Part shown: positions 46,176 through 54,851 of the stretch, piece by piece | How the letters are laid out: the number at the start of each line of letters is the position of its first letter | Position numbering within the stretch: the stretch's first letter is position 1 | From: Neogemmobacter tilapiae | GTDB taxonomy: Bacteria > Pseudomonadota > Alphaproteobacteria > Rhodobacterales > Rhodobacteraceae | Direction of reading: 5' to 3' | Assembly (NCBI RefSeq): GCF_014652215.1 | Contig: NZ_BMYJ01000007.1 | Span: 124,001-188,000, forward strand | DNA length: 64,000 bases | Translations under genes and position numbers: made by a program | The notes under the pieces: model-generated | The model's input: only the letters and a program-made list of their open reading frames with translations | What the model was told of the DNA's origin: nothing | The model's database searches: none

Positions 46176-46961
46176 CTAGTATCCCTTGGTCGCTGTCGTA
46201 GGTTGGCCACGCAGCAGGGCCAGCTGGCTGGCTACGGCATTGGCAAACATGCGGGCGTCGGTCAGCAGGGAGGCGAAGTGATAGCCTTGGGCCAGCATGG
46301 CCTTGATCATGGCGGGCGATCCGGTGTGGACGCCTGCGATGCGGCCCATGGCGCGGGTGCGGGTGGCGATGTCTCGGATGGCGTCCAGAACCTCGGGCGC
46401 GGTGGGGTCTAAGGTGGGTTCATAGCCTAGGGACAGGCCAAGGTCAGAGGGGCCAACATAGGCGCCATCGATGCCTTCGACAGCGAGGATGGATTCAAGG
46501 TTCTGCAACGCCTCGCGCGTTTCGATCATGGCGAGCACAAGAACGGTGCTGTTGGCAGCCTTGGCATAGCCGGGGCCGAAGACGAGATTGGCGCGGGTCG
46601 GGCCAAAGGAGCGGCCGCCGAGGGGGGCATAGCGGCTGGCGGCGACTAGGCGGCGGGCATCGTCGGGGGTGTTGATCATGGGGCAGATGATGCCGGAGAA
46701 TCCGGCATCGAGGCATTTCATGATGATGCCGGGTTCGTTCCACGGCACGCGGGCCATGACGGGGGCGGGCAGGCCTTGCAGAACCTGCAACATGGTGAGG
46801 GCCATGGGATAGTCGATCAGGCCATGCTGCAAATCGACGGACATGAGGTCAAAGCCCTGACGGCCCATGATTTCGGCGGTGACAGGGGAAGGGATGGCGC
46901 ACCAGCCGTTCACAGCGGTGCCGCCAGCGGCGAAATGGGCGTGAAGATCGGTGATGGGCAT
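46176..46961 (-). CDS. HpcH/HpaI-family class II pyruvate aldolase
   Basis: A 261-residue aldolase: GFDLMSVDLQHGLIDY (~35-50) with the base His, metal-binding Glu in MIETREAL (~150), and GAYVGPSDLGLSLGY (Asp ligand, ~175). The group includes 4-hydroxy-2-oxoheptanedioate and 2-keto-3-deoxy-L-rhamnonate aldolases, which split 2-oxo-3-deoxy acids to pyruvate plus an aldehyde. It is the last gene of the operon led by the HisD-like enzyme, so a sugar-acid-like intermediate is likely. The start at 46961 is supported by AAAGGAA. Confidence 0.87.
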   Translation of the reverse strand: MPITDLHAHFAAGGTAVNGWCAIPSPVTAEIMGRQGFDLMSVDLQHGLIDYPMALTMLQVLQGLPAPVMARVPWNEPGIIMKCLDAGFSGIICPMINTPDDARRLVAASRYAPLGGRSFGPTRANLVFGPGYAKAANSTVLVLAMIETREALQNLESILAVEGIDGAYVGPSDLGLSLGYEPTLDPTAPEVLDAIRDIATRTRAMGRIAGVHTGSPAMIKAMLAQGYHFASLLTDARMFANAVASQLALLRGQPTTATKGY

Positions 46962-46971
46962 GGGGGTTCCT

Positions 46972-47655
46972 TTAGGCGGGAAGGGCGAGCCAGTGGCGAA
47001 GGGCTTCGGCGGTTTCCTGAGGGCGTTCGAGGGGGGGAATATGGCCTGCACCGGCAATGATTTCAAAGCGCGATTGGGGCATGAGTTGGTGCATCAGTGC
47101 GTGGCGGTCGTGGGGGCAAAGACGGTCGTGTTCGCCCATGAGGACAAGGGCGGGGCCACGGAAGGCGGCGAGCGTGGGTTGTTGATCAGGGCGGTCGCGG
47201 AGGGCACGGGATTGGTTTTGAAAGGCGTTGGGGCCAAGGGTGAGGGCCATGTCGAGGCAGAGGGCTTCGTGGTCTGGGCTGGGGGCGGCGAAATAGTGGG
47301 GGATCATCTGGTCGGTCATGACGCCAGCGAGATCGCCCGATAGGGCGCGGTCGATCTGGGGTTCGCGGCGGGCCTGAACTTGCGGTGTTTCGGCGCGGGG
47401 GTTGGTGTCGAGAAGGGCCAGACGTTCGACGCGATGGGGGGCCTGACGCAGCACCTCCATCGCGAGGATGCCGCCCATCGACAACCCCGCCAGCGCAAAG
47501 CGGGGCGGGGCGTCTTGCAGGAGTTGGGCGGCGAGATCCTGCATGGTGTCGGCGCCGGTGGGAAGGTGGTGGTGGATGGGCGTATTCAGCGCCGCATCCA
47601 CCCCGCCCCACATGCGGGCGTCGCACATCATGCCGGGGATCAGGACAAGGGTCAT
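46972..47655 (-). CDS. Alpha/beta-fold hydrolase
   Basis: A 227-residue hydrolase: LIPGMMCDARMW (oxyanion side), nucleophile elbow GLSMGGILA (Ser near 60), acid in LMGEHDRLCP (Asp) and catalytic His in GAGHIPPLERP. This is a lactonase/esterase type of the 3-oxoadipate enol-lactonase group in layout, so hydrolysis of a lactone or ester is possible. It lies between the bicupin (3-bp gap) and the aldolase in the same operon. Confidence 0.83.
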   Translation of the reverse strand: MTLVLIPGMMCDARMWGGVDAALNTPIHHHLPTGADTMQDLAAQLLQDAPPRFALAGLSMGGILAMEVLRQAPHRVERLALLDTNPRAETPQVQARREPQIDRALSGDLAGVMTDQMIPHYFAAPSPDHEALCLDMALTLGPNAFQNQSRALRDRPDQQPTLAAFRGPALVLMGEHDRLCPHDRHALMHQLMPQSRFEIIAGAGHIPPLERPQETAEALRHWLALPA

Positions 47656-47658
47656 GGG

Positions 47659-48627
47659 TTAGAGCAGACGCCCGGTCAAACCCGCCGGATCGTCGGTGGC
47701 GACAACGCGGTAAAGGCTGGCCTCGCCCGTCATCGAAGGCGCAAGGCTGTGCTCCAGACCGGGGGGGATGGCGGCGGTGTCGCCCGGGTTCAGGACGGTG
47801 GTGCCGCCTGACCAGGACAGACGCCAATGGCCGCGCATCGGCATCAAAACCTCATGCTTGTGCAGGGTGTAGGGCGTGGCGGGGATGGAGTTGCGGGACA
47901 GGAATTCGACGTCAAAGCCGGGGCGGTCGCGCAATTTGCCCTCTGCGCCAATCACTTTGGCGGGCTGGCGGTCGGACAGGGCCATCAGATCCCAATAGCG
48001 TGCGACATGGTTCGGGATGACATCGGCGGTGGTGGGTTCGGGGAAGGCTTTCAATTCTTCCTCGGTCAAGAGCGGCATGGGGGGCACGCCTTCGGGCAGG
48101 CTTTGCCCCTTTTTCGTGTCGTAAAGCTTGCCGTTCTTGCCCAGAACAAGGCCATAGTCCTTGGCATCGGTGATCACTTGCGGGGCCCAGACCACGCCGC
48201 CGCCGGCATCATCACCGCCCAGAATGGCCATGATCATTCCGTAGTCGGTGCCGACATTTTCAAAGGCGCGGAAGATGCCGGTGGGGATGTTGAAGATGTC
48301 GCCTTCCTCGGCGATGAACTCGCCTGCCGTGCCATAGCGACCCCAGAAAAAGCGCCAGCGGCCTTTCAGGACAAAGAACACCTCGGCCGTGCGGTGGCTG
48401 TGCAGGCTGTTGCGGCATCCGGGCGGCTGGCCTGCCGCGCCGATGTTGAAGCCGGGGGTGTCAACGATATGGACGTGCTGATCGGGGCTTTCGGACACGC
48501 CGCCACCGATGATGGTAAAGTTTTCCTTGCGGTCGCTGCCCGGCGTATGGGCGTCGATGAAGGCGGTTTTGCAGGGGCGCAGGTCGCCGTAACGGACGAT
48601 GCGGGTTTCCATCTCTTGCGGGGTCAT
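47659..48627 (-). CDS. Two-domain cupin protein
   Basis: A 322-residue bicupin. The first cupin has NSLHSHRTAEVFFVLKGRWRF (metal-type His residues, ~73-93) and GDIFNIPTGIFRAF. The second has YTLHKHEVLMPMRGHWRLSW (~243-262) and GDTAAIPPGLEHSL. Both domains keep the H-x-H...E pattern. Such proteins may be ring-cleaving dioxygenases, isomerases or sugar-lactone binders; no catalytic assignment is possible here. It is co-transcribed with the SDR and the aldolase. Confidence 0.8.
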   Translation of the reverse strand: MTPQEMETRIVRYGDLRPCKTAFIDAHTPGSDRKENFTIIGGGVSESPDQHVHIVDTPGFNIGAAGQPPGCRNSLHSHRTAEVFFVLKGRWRFFWGRYGTAGEFIAEEGDIFNIPTGIFRAFENVGTDYGMIMAILGGDDAGGGVVWAPQVITDAKDYGLVLGKNGKLYDTKKGQSLPEGVPPMPLLTEEELKAFPEPTTADVIPNHVARYWDLMALSDRQPAKVIGAEGKLRDRPGFDVEFLSRNSIPATPYTLHKHEVLMPMRGHWRLSWSGGTTVLNPGDTAAIPPGLEHSLAPSMTGEASLYRVVATDDPAGLTGRLL

Positions 48628-48638
48628 GTCGTTTCCTT

Positions 48639-49403
48639 TCAGTCGGCGGTCCAGCCGCCATCGACGATCAAAGAGGTTCCGGTGATGAGGGCCGCTGCGT
48701 CCGAGGCAAGGAAGGCGACGGGCCCCATGATGTCACTGACCTCGCCCACGCGGCCCAGTTTGATCTTGGAGGCGATCCAGGCGGCGCGTTCGGGGTTGGC
48801 AAAGGTGTCAGCGGTCAGGGCGGTGCGGATGAAGGTGGGGGCGATGGTGTTGACGCGGATGCCGTGGGGGCCCCATTCGATGGCCATGGATTTGGTCATG
48901 CCTTCGACGGCGTGTTTGGTGGCGGCATAGACGGCGCGATCAATGCCACCGACATGGGCCATTTGGCTGGTGATGTTGATCAGGCTGCCGGGGCGGCCTT
49001 CGGAAATCAGCCGGGCCGCGATGGTGCGGGTCAGGAAATAGGCGGCGCGAAAGTTCAGATCGGCGGCAAGGTCAAAGTCTTGCGGCGTGGTTTGGGTGGC
49101 CGGACTGTGGCGGGCAAGGCCTGCGGAATTGACCAGAATGTCAAAGGCGGGCCGGTTGGCCAGCGCCTGTTCCATCGCGGGAAGGTCGGTGATGTCGAGG
49201 GGCAGGATTTGGGCCCGCATCCCGGCGGCGTTCATTTCATCGGCCAAGACCTGAAGATCATCGCGGCGGCGGGCGCAAAGGGTGACTTCGGCCCCTTGCT
49301 CGGCCAAGGCCACGGCAGCCCCTGCGCCGATGCCTGAGGACGCCCCGGCGACAAGGGCGCGGCGTCCGTCAAGGCGGAAGGAGGGGGTGCGCGGGAGGGT
49401 CAT
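48639..49403 (-). CDS. Short-chain dehydrogenase/reductase (gluconate/sorbitol DH-like)
   Basis: A 254-residue classical [36 protein letters not shown], catalytic Ser in [10 protein letters not shown] and YAATK, and the usual C-terminal [23 protein letters not shown]. The ATG at 49403 overlaps the hisD-like stop, so they are coupled. The pattern resembles gluconate 5-dehydrogenases. Confidence 0.87.
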   Translation of the reverse strand: MTLPRTPSFRLDGRRALVAGASSGIGAGAAVALAEQGAEVTLCARRRDDLQVLADEMNAAGMRAQILPLDITDLPAMEQALANRPAFDILVNSAGLARHSPATQTTPQDFDLAADLNFRAAYFLTRTIAARLISEGRPGSLINITSQMAHVGGIDRAVYAATKHAVEGMTKSMAIEWGPHGIRVNTIAPTFIRTALTADTFANPERAAWIASKIKLGRVGEVSDIMGPVAFLASDAAALITGTSLIVDGGWTAD

Positions 49404-50710
49404 TCCGCCGCCGCCCCGTAAGGCACGTTCTGCCCGCCATAGCGGCGGACGCGGATGTTGCATTGTTCAGCATGGCCGACGAAGCCTTCGAGCATGCAAA
49501 GGCGGCTGCCATAGGCACCGATCAGGGCGGCGGCTTCATCTGTTGACACACGCTGATAGGAATGGGTTTTCAGGAACTTGCCGACCCAAAGCCCGCCCGT
49601 ATAACGCCCGGCTTTCTTGGTGGGGAGGGTGTGATTGGTGCCGATGACCTTGTCGCCATTGGCGACATTGGTGCGTGGCCCCAGAAACAGTGCGCCATAG
49701 CTGTGCATATTGGCCAGATACCAATCGTCGCGGTCGGTCATCACCTGCACATGTTCGGAGGCAATGTCATTTGCCACGGCCAGCATTTCGTCATGCGTGT
49801 CACAAAGGATCACCTCACCATAATCCGCCCAACTGACACTGGCCGTCGCGGCGGTGGGTAGGATTTTCAGCAGGCGGTCGATTTCGGCCATCGTGCCCGT
49901 CGCCAGCTTGCGGCTGTTGGTCAGCAGAACAGCGGGGGAGTTGTAGCCATGTTCAGCCTGCCCCAACAGGTCGGTGGCGCAAAGTTCGGCGTCCACCGTG
50001 TCGTCGGCGATGACCATGGTTTCGGTCGGGCCTGCGAACAGGTCAATCCCGACGCGGCCATAGAGCTGGCGTTTCGCCTCGGCCACATAGGCATTGCCGG
50101 GGCCGACCAGCATATCGACGGGTTGGATGGTTTCGGTGCCGATGGCCATGGCCCCCACGGCCTGCATCCCGCCCAGAACGTAAATCTCATGCGCGCCGCC
50201 CATATGCATTGCGGCGACGATGGCGGGATGGGGCGCACCGTTCACGGGGGGGGCGCTGACCACGATGCGCGGGACACCCGCCACAGCGGCGGTTAGAACG
50301 GACATATGCGCAGAGGCGACCATCGGGAATTTGCCGCCGGGCACATAGCAGCCCACCGATTGCACCGGGATGTTGCGGTGGCCAAGGATCACGCCGGGCA
50401 GGGTTTCAACCTCAATATCCGTCATGCTGGCGCGCTGGGCCTCGGCGAATCGGCGGATCTGGGTTTGGGCGAAGCGGATGTCTTCGATGTCGCGGGCCGA
50501 GACCTTTTGCATCGCGGCTTCGATTTCCGAAGGCGTCAGGCGAAAGGCGGGTGGATCATATTTGTCGAATTTCACCGAAAGCGCGCGGATGGCGGCATCG
50601 CCGTTGGCGGCGATATCGGCCAGAACGGTTTCGACAGTGGCGCGAACCTGGGCATCATCTGCTGCCCGCTCTGCTTCGGGTTTGCCGCGCTTAAGCCAGG
50701 TGATCGCCAT
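49400..50710 (-). CDS. Histidinol-dehydrogenase-like oxidoreductase (sulfopropanediol dehydrogenase HpsN-like), copy 1
   Basis: A 436-residue HisD-superfamily enzyme. It keeps the zinc and catalytic residues: [12 protein letters not shown] (Gln, His), [10 protein letters not shown] (Glu-His pair), [13 protein letters not shown] (Asp) and EGFVGHAEQ (His). The HisD superfamily carries out a four-electron oxidation of a primary alcohol to a carboxylate with NAD. There are no his genes nearby, and the protein resembles the HpsN branch acting on 2,3-dihydroxypropanesulfonate and relatives. It is the first gene of an operon with SDR, bicupin, hydrolase and aldolase. Confidence 0.83.
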   Translation of the reverse strand: MAITWLKRGKPEAERAADDAQVRATVETVLADIAANGDAAIRALSVKFDKYDPPAFRLTPSEIEAAMQKVSARDIEDIRFAQTQIRRFAEAQRASMTDIEVETLPGVILGHRNIPVQSVGCYVPGGKFPMVASAHMSVLTAAVAGVPRIVVSAPPVNGAPHPAIVAAMHMGGAHEIYVLGGMQAVGAMAIGTETIQPVDMLVGPGNAYVAEAKRQLYGRVGIDLFAGPTETMVIADDTVDAELCATDLLGQAEHGYNSPAVLLTNSRKLATGTMAEIDRLLKILPTAATASVSWADYGEVILCDTHDEMLAVANDIASEHVQVMTDRDDWYLANMHSYGALFLGPRTNVANGDKVIGTNHTLPTKKAGRYTGGLWVGKFLKTHSYQRVSTDEAAALIGAYGSRLCMLEGFVGHAEQCNIRVRRYGGQNVPYGAAAE

Positions 50711-50721
50711 GATGAGCCTCG

Positions 50722-50739
50722 ATTGAATACGTGTGCAAT
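50722..50739. promoter_or_regulatory. LacI-type operator A (hisD-like copy 1 promoter)
   Basis: ATTGAATACGTGTGCAAT, 16 of 18 matches to the palindrome ATTGCATAC/GTATGCAAT shared by four sites in this region. It lies 12 bp upstream of the leftward HisD-like start, so bound repressor would block initiation. Confidence 0.7.
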
Positions 50740-50880
50740 ATTCTTAGATCAATGGGCGGCAAGATTGCAAGAGGCTTGTCATTGCTTCGGCAGATTGGCG
50801 CGGTTGATCTTAGAATAGCTAAGCGTTTCAAGAGATTTAGTTGATTGGCGTCGGGTCGGCGGCTGTTTTGCAAAGATGGA

Positions 50881-50898
50881 ATTGCAGACGTATGCAAT
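50881..50898. promoter_or_regulatory. LacI-type operator B (hisD-like copy 2 promoter)
   Basis: ATTGCAGACGTATGCAAT, 17 of 18 matches to the same palindrome, 59 bp upstream of the rightward HisD-like start and 159 bp (centre to centre) from operator A, so looping between them is possible. Confidence 0.72.
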
Positions 50899-50956
50899 AA
50901 GGGTTAGGATGAGGCGTTCAATCCATGCAGACTGCATGACCCGAAAGGAGCATCCG

Positions 50957-52252
50957 ATGACCAGCCACGCCGAGCCCTATCCGACCGCCAAGGTCACTTG
51001 GGTCAAATCGCCGACCCGCAGCGCCGAAAATGACAACAAGCCGGTGGCCGAGCTGGTCGCGGGGGTTCTGGCCGATGTGAAGGCGCGGGGCGACGTGGCG
51101 GTGCGGGAATATTCGGTCAAGTTTGACAAGGCCGAGGTGGGGGCGCTGGAAATCAGCATGGCCGAACGCGAGGCGGCGGTGGCGGCGCTGGACCCGCAGA
51201 CGCGCAAGGATACGGAATTTGCGATTGCGAACGTGCGGCGCTTTGCCGAGGCGCAGCTTTCGACGATTCTGCCGTTGGACATCGAGGCGCTGCCGGGGGT
51301 GTTCATGGGGCATCGGGTGATCCCGATTGACCGGGTGGGATGCTATGTGCCGGGCGGGCGGTTCCCGTTGTTGTCGGCGCCAATCATGACGATTGTTCCG
51401 GCGAAGGTCGCGGGTGTGCCGGAAGTCATTGCCTGCCTGCCGCCGAATGCGCATCGGGCGATGGTGGCGGGCTGCCATCTGGCGGGGGCGGATCGGGTTT
51501 ACCGGATCGGCGGGGCGCAGGCGATTGCGGCAATGGCCTTTGGCACGGAATCGGTGCCGCCGGTGATGAAGATCATGGGGCCGGGCAATGCCTTTGTGAA
51601 CGAGGCGAAACGCCAAGTGTTCGGGCCGGTGGGGATTGATCAGCTGGCCGGGCCGTCGGAAATTTACATTCTGGCGGATGAAACGGGCGATGCGGAAATG
51701 ATCGCGACCGACCTGTTGGCGCAAGCCGAACATGACGTGCGCACGCGGGTGGGGCTGATCACGACGGACCGGGCCTTGGCCGAGGCTGTGGTGGCCGAGG
51801 TGGAGCGGCAGTTGGAAGGGCTTTCGACGGCGCATGTGGCGGCCCCAGCCTGGCGTGACTATGGTGAAGTGGCGGTTTGCGCGGATGAGGCGGCGATGAT
51901 CGCCTATTCCGACTGGATCGCGGCGGAACATTTGCAGGTGCATACGCGCGACGCGCAGGGCCTGTCGAAAAAGCTGCGGAACTATGGGTCGCTGTTCATT
52001 GGGGAGCTTGCGAGCGTGGTCTATTCGGACAAATGTTCGGGGACGAACCATACGCTGCCGACGATGGCGGCGGGGCGGTATACGGGCGGGCTGTGGGTCG
52101 GGGCTTACGTTAAGATCGCAACGCATCAATGGCTGGAACCCGAAGGGGTGCAGGCTGTGGCCCCGCCTGCGGCGCGGCAAGCGGCGAGCGAGGGGCTGGA
52201 AGGCCATCGTCGGGCGGCGCAGTTGCGGCTGGACCGGATGCAGGTGCGTTGA
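50957..52252 (+). CDS. Histidinol-dehydrogenase-like oxidoreductase (HpsN-like), copy 2
   Basis: A 431-residue paralogue of the divergent copy 1, with [38 protein letters not shown] and EGLEGHRRAAQ preserving the metal and Glu-His catalytic residues. The two differ clearly through the substrate region, so they probably act on different stereoisomers or successive alcohols. The start at 50957 has GAAAGGAG upstream. It stands alone on the plus strand before a hairpin. Confidence 0.85.
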   Translation: MTSHAEPYPTAKVTWVKSPTRSAENDNKPVAELVAGVLADVKARGDVAVREYSVKFDKAEVGALEISMAEREAAVAALDPQTRKDTEFAIANVRRFAEAQLSTILPLDIEALPGVFMGHRVIPIDRVGCYVPGGRFPLLSAPIMTIVPAKVAGVPEVIACLPPNAHRAMVAGCHLAGADRVYRIGGAQAIAAMAFGTESVPPVMKIMGPGNAFVNEAKRQVFGPVGIDQLAGPSEIYILADETGDAEMIATDLLAQAEHDVRTRVGLITTDRALAEAVVAEVERQLEGLSTAHVAAPAWRDYGEVAVCADEAAMIAYSDWIAAEHLQVHTRDAQGLSKKLRNYGSLFIGELASVVYSDKCSGTNHTLPTMAAGRYTGGLWVGAYVKIATHQWLEPEGVQAVAPPAARQAASEGLEGHRRAAQLRLDRMQVR

Positions 52253-52259
52253 AACAGGC

Positions 52260-52276
52260 CGGGGGCTTTGCCCCCG
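52260..52276 (+). terminator. Short GC hairpin between convergent hisD-like copy 2 and amidase
   Basis: CGGGGGC (52260-52266), TTT loop, GCCCCCG (52270-52276), directly after the HisD-like stop. There is no clear U tract. A T/A-rich CCCAAGGTATTTAGGGCAAG follows, so this may be a weak terminator. Confidence 0.5.
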
Positions 52277-52319
52277 CCTTAGCACCCTTGGCCCCCAAGG
52301 TATTTAGGGCAAGATGAAA

Positions 52320-53678
52320 TTACAAAGGCGGGCGCTGGACAGAATGGTCTGTCGCCCGTTCAAAGGCGTGACCTGCGGCGCAGATCAGGTCTTCATCGCC
52401 CTTGCGGCCCACGATTTGCAGGCCAAGGGGAAGCGCGCCGTCAAAGCCCATGGGCAAGGAGAGGGCGGGTTGTCCGGTGACATTGAAGGCAATGGTGCGC
52501 ATCGGCGTCCAGACCGCCTTTTCGCCGTCAAAGGCGGAGAAGGGCAGGGCGGGGGTCAACGTGGTGGGCAGGATCAGCAGATCAAAGGGGGCCATGGCCT
52601 GATCCATTTCGGCGGTCAGGCGGGTTTGGGCTTGGTGCGCTTGGGCCAGTTCGGCGGGGTCAATGGCCGCGCCAAAGGCTAGGCATTGCAGGGTGGGGCG
52701 GCCATAGAGATCGCTTTTATCTTGGATCAGGGCGCGGTGGGCGTCGAGCGCCTCGGCGTGGAGGATGATGGAACCGGCGGCCTCATACAGTGGATAGTCG
52801 GGCAGATCGACGAGCGTGATTGCCGCGCCCAGCATGGAGAGTTGGGCGGCGGCATCATCCATCGCGCGGATCAGGGCGGGGCTGGCCTGGGGATCATCGG
52901 CAAACCAGTTGCGGGCATAGCCGATACGCAGGCCTGCGACGCCTTGGGTCAGACGGCCTGCCGCGGGGCGCCATTGGTTTGGGTTTTCGGTGAGCATGTC
53001 GAGGGCGAGGGCTGCTTCCTCCACCGTCGCCGCGAGGGGGCCGATATGGTCAAGGCTGGGGGAGAGGGGGAAAGCGCCGCTGCGGGACACGCGGTCATAG
53101 GTGGGTTTCAGGCCGACACAGCCGCAATAGGCGGAGGGCGAGCGGATCGAACCGCCCGTATCGGTGCCGATGGCCAGGCGGACCATGCCCGAGGCGACGG
53201 CGGCGGCGGAACCGGAAGAGGAGCCGCCAGTGATATGGGCGGGGTTCCAAGGGTTGCGGGCCGGTGGATCGGGCAGGGTGAGGTCGGGGCCGACCATGGC
53301 GAATTCATAGGTAGCGACCTTCCCGATCAACACCGCGCCTTGGGCGCGGAGGCGCGAAAGGGCGGCGGCATCGGCGGGGGCGATGCGGTCCGCCAACACG
53401 CGAGAGCCGCTGGTGGCGGGCTGGCCCTGCACGTCGATCAGGTCTTTGACGGCGACGGGAAGGCCGCAGAAGGGGCCGGGATCTTGGCCTGCGGCGAGCA
53501 GGGCATCGGCTTGGCGGGCCTGTTCCAAGGCATCAGTGGCGATATGGGTAAAGGCGTGCAGGCGCGGGTTTTGGGTGGCGATGCGTTCGAGGACCGCTTG
53601 GGTGAGATTTTCAGAGGTCAGCGTGCCGTTGCGCAGGGCATGGGCGGCGTCGGGCAGGGAAAGGTCGGCGGGGTTCAT
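52320..53678 (-). CDS. Amidase-signature-family hydrolase
   Basis: A 452-residue amidase with the Ser-cisSer-Lys triad region: Lys78 in LPVAVKDLID, GGSSSGSAAAVASG (~151-164) and nucleophile Ser in GTDTGGSIRSP (~178). The start at 53678 overlaps the small AtzG-like gene (ATGA). AtzE-type amidases with AtzG partners hydrolyse 1-carboxybiuret, and others act on allophanate-like or amide side chains. Together with the LacI regulator and importer it suggests the imported compound contains an amide, or yields one. Confidence 0.87.
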   Translation of the reverse strand: MNPADLSLPDAAHALRNGTLTSENLTQAVLERIATQNPRLHAFTHIATDALEQARQADALLAAGQDPGPFCGLPVAVKDLIDVQGQPATSGSRVLADRIAPADAAALSRLRAQGAVLIGKVATYEFAMVGPDLTLPDPPARNPWNPAHITGGSSSGSAAAVASGMVRLAIGTDTGGSIRSPSAYCGCVGLKPTYDRVSRSGAFPLSPSLDHIGPLAATVEEAALALDMLTENPNQWRPAAGRLTQGVAGLRIGYARNWFADDPQASPALIRAMDDAAAQLSMLGAAITLVDLPDYPLYEAAGSIILHAEALDAHRALIQDKSDLYGRPTLQCLAFGAAIDPAELAQAHQAQTRLTAEMDQAMAPFDLLILPTTLTPALPFSAFDGEKAVWTPMRTIAFNVTGQPALSLPMGFDGALPLGLQIVGRKGDEDLICAAGHAFERATDHSVQRPPL

Positions 53679-53821
53679 GGTTCCGGGCGTTCCAGATAGG
53701 CTTTCACGCGGGCCACCTCGGCCCGCAAATGCTGTGCGCCTTGCAAGGCGGCGGCAAAGGCGCGGGGATCGAGCGCGAGGCCCAACGCTTCCACCCGTTT
53801 GCGAAGCTCTGCCTCGGTCAT
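53675..53821 (-). CDS. AtzG-like small partner protein
   Basis: A 48-residue protein (MTEAELRKRVEALGLALDP then helices with AAALQGAQHLRAEVARVKAYL). Size, helical character and placement directly before an amidase match the AtzG/DUF4089 group, which are structural partners of AtzE-type amidases. Both ends overlap neighbours by 4 bp (lacI stop and amidase start), which strongly supports that it is translated. A much longer frame through the lacI gene is rejected. Confidence 0.75.
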   Translation of the reverse strand: MTEAELRKRVEALGLALDPRAFAAALQGAQHLRAEVARVKAYLERPEP

Positions 53822-54837
53822 CTTGTGGCCCCGTGGCGGCGACTGGATCCGCGAATGACCAACTCGCCGGGCAACACGACATGCGCCGTTTCCGGTTTGT
53901 CGGCGGCGATGCTGCCCAAGAGCATGGCGACGGTTTCGGCGACCATCACATCGACCCTTTGGCGATAGGTGGTCAGGTTGTAGGCGGGCCAAGCGGCGGG
54001 GGGCACATCGTCAAAGCCGACGACAGAAACATCCTCAGGCACGCGCAGGCCGAGTTCAAAGCGCAGCACATCCATGACGGCAAAGGCCATGTGGTCATTG
54101 GCGACAAAGACGGCATCCGGGCGGCGCGAGGTGGCGAAAAGCTCGCGCGCGGCGGCTTGGGCCGTGGCATAGTCAAAATTGCCCTCGGCGCGGGCAAAGA
54201 GTTCTTGGCCTGCCTCGGCAAGGCCTGCCCGAAAGCCCGCTTCGCGGTCAATCTGCGTGGTGGCCCCGGTAAAGCCCGCGACATAGGCGATGCGTTCGTG
54301 GCCCAAGGAGCAAAGATAGTCGGCCAGCGCCTTGCCCCCGGCATAGTTGTCCGAGGTGACGGAGGACAAATTGCGGTCGGCATGGGCGCGGTTGAACAGC
54401 ACGACCGGCAGGCCCGTCGATTGGCAGCGCGCGGCAAGGTCGGAGGAGACAGAGACCGAGGCCAAGACAATGCCATCGACCTGATAATCCATAATCTCGC
54501 GCACGACCTTATCGACGTTGTCCACCGACACGGGGGCGAGAAAGATCAGGACGTGATAGCCGACCTTTTGCAGTTCGACCGACAGGCGTTCGACCATTTC
54601 GGGGTAAAAGTAGTTTTCGAGGTAAGCGACGACCAGACCGATGATCCGGCTTTGCCCCGATTTCATCGCGCGGGCCAGAATGTTGGGGCGATAGCCCAGT
54701 TGGTTGGCGGCGGCCATGACCTTGTCGGCGGTCTTTTTGCTGACCGAGGAACCGGGCGTGAACACCCGACTGACGGCGGACTGGCTGACGCCGGCCAGGG
54801 CCGCGACCTCCAATGATGTGACTTTCTCGGCCGCCAA
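53818..54837 (-). CDS. LacI-family transcriptional regulator of the HisD-like/amidase regulon
   Basis: A 339-residue LacI regulator: HTH TSLEVAALAGVSQSAVSRVFTPGSSVSKKT, hinge region YRPNILARAMKSGQS, and a PBP-like domain. It lies inside the transporter-amidase operon rather than apart from it. Four copies of the CG-centred palindrome (50722, 50881, 59360, 60728) fit a LacI site, and I infer that this is the regulator that binds them. Autoregulation through the operon's own operator at 59360 would follow. Confidence 0.88.
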   Translation of the reverse strand: MAAEKVTSLEVAALAGVSQSAVSRVFTPGSSVSKKTADKVMAAANQLGYRPNILARAMKSGQSRIIGLVVAYLENYFYPEMVERLSVELQKVGYHVLIFLAPVSVDNVDKVVREIMDYQVDGIVLASVSVSSDLAARCQSTGLPVVLFNRAHADRNLSSVTSDNYAGGKALADYLCSLGHERIAYVAGFTGATTQIDREAGFRAGLAEAGQELFARAEGNFDYATAQAAARELFATSRRPDAVFVANDHMAFAVMDVLRFELGLRVPEDVSVVGFDDVPPAAWPAYNLTTYRQRVDVMVAETVAMLLGSIAADKPETAHVVLPGELVIRGSSRRHGATR

Positions 54838-54851
54838 GACGAACCCCTTTG

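Noticed and set aside
49400-52252. Histidine biosynthesis (hisD)
   Set aside because: Two divergent copies lie in a catabolic regulon with no other his genes, so biosynthetic histidinol dehydrogenase is unlikely.
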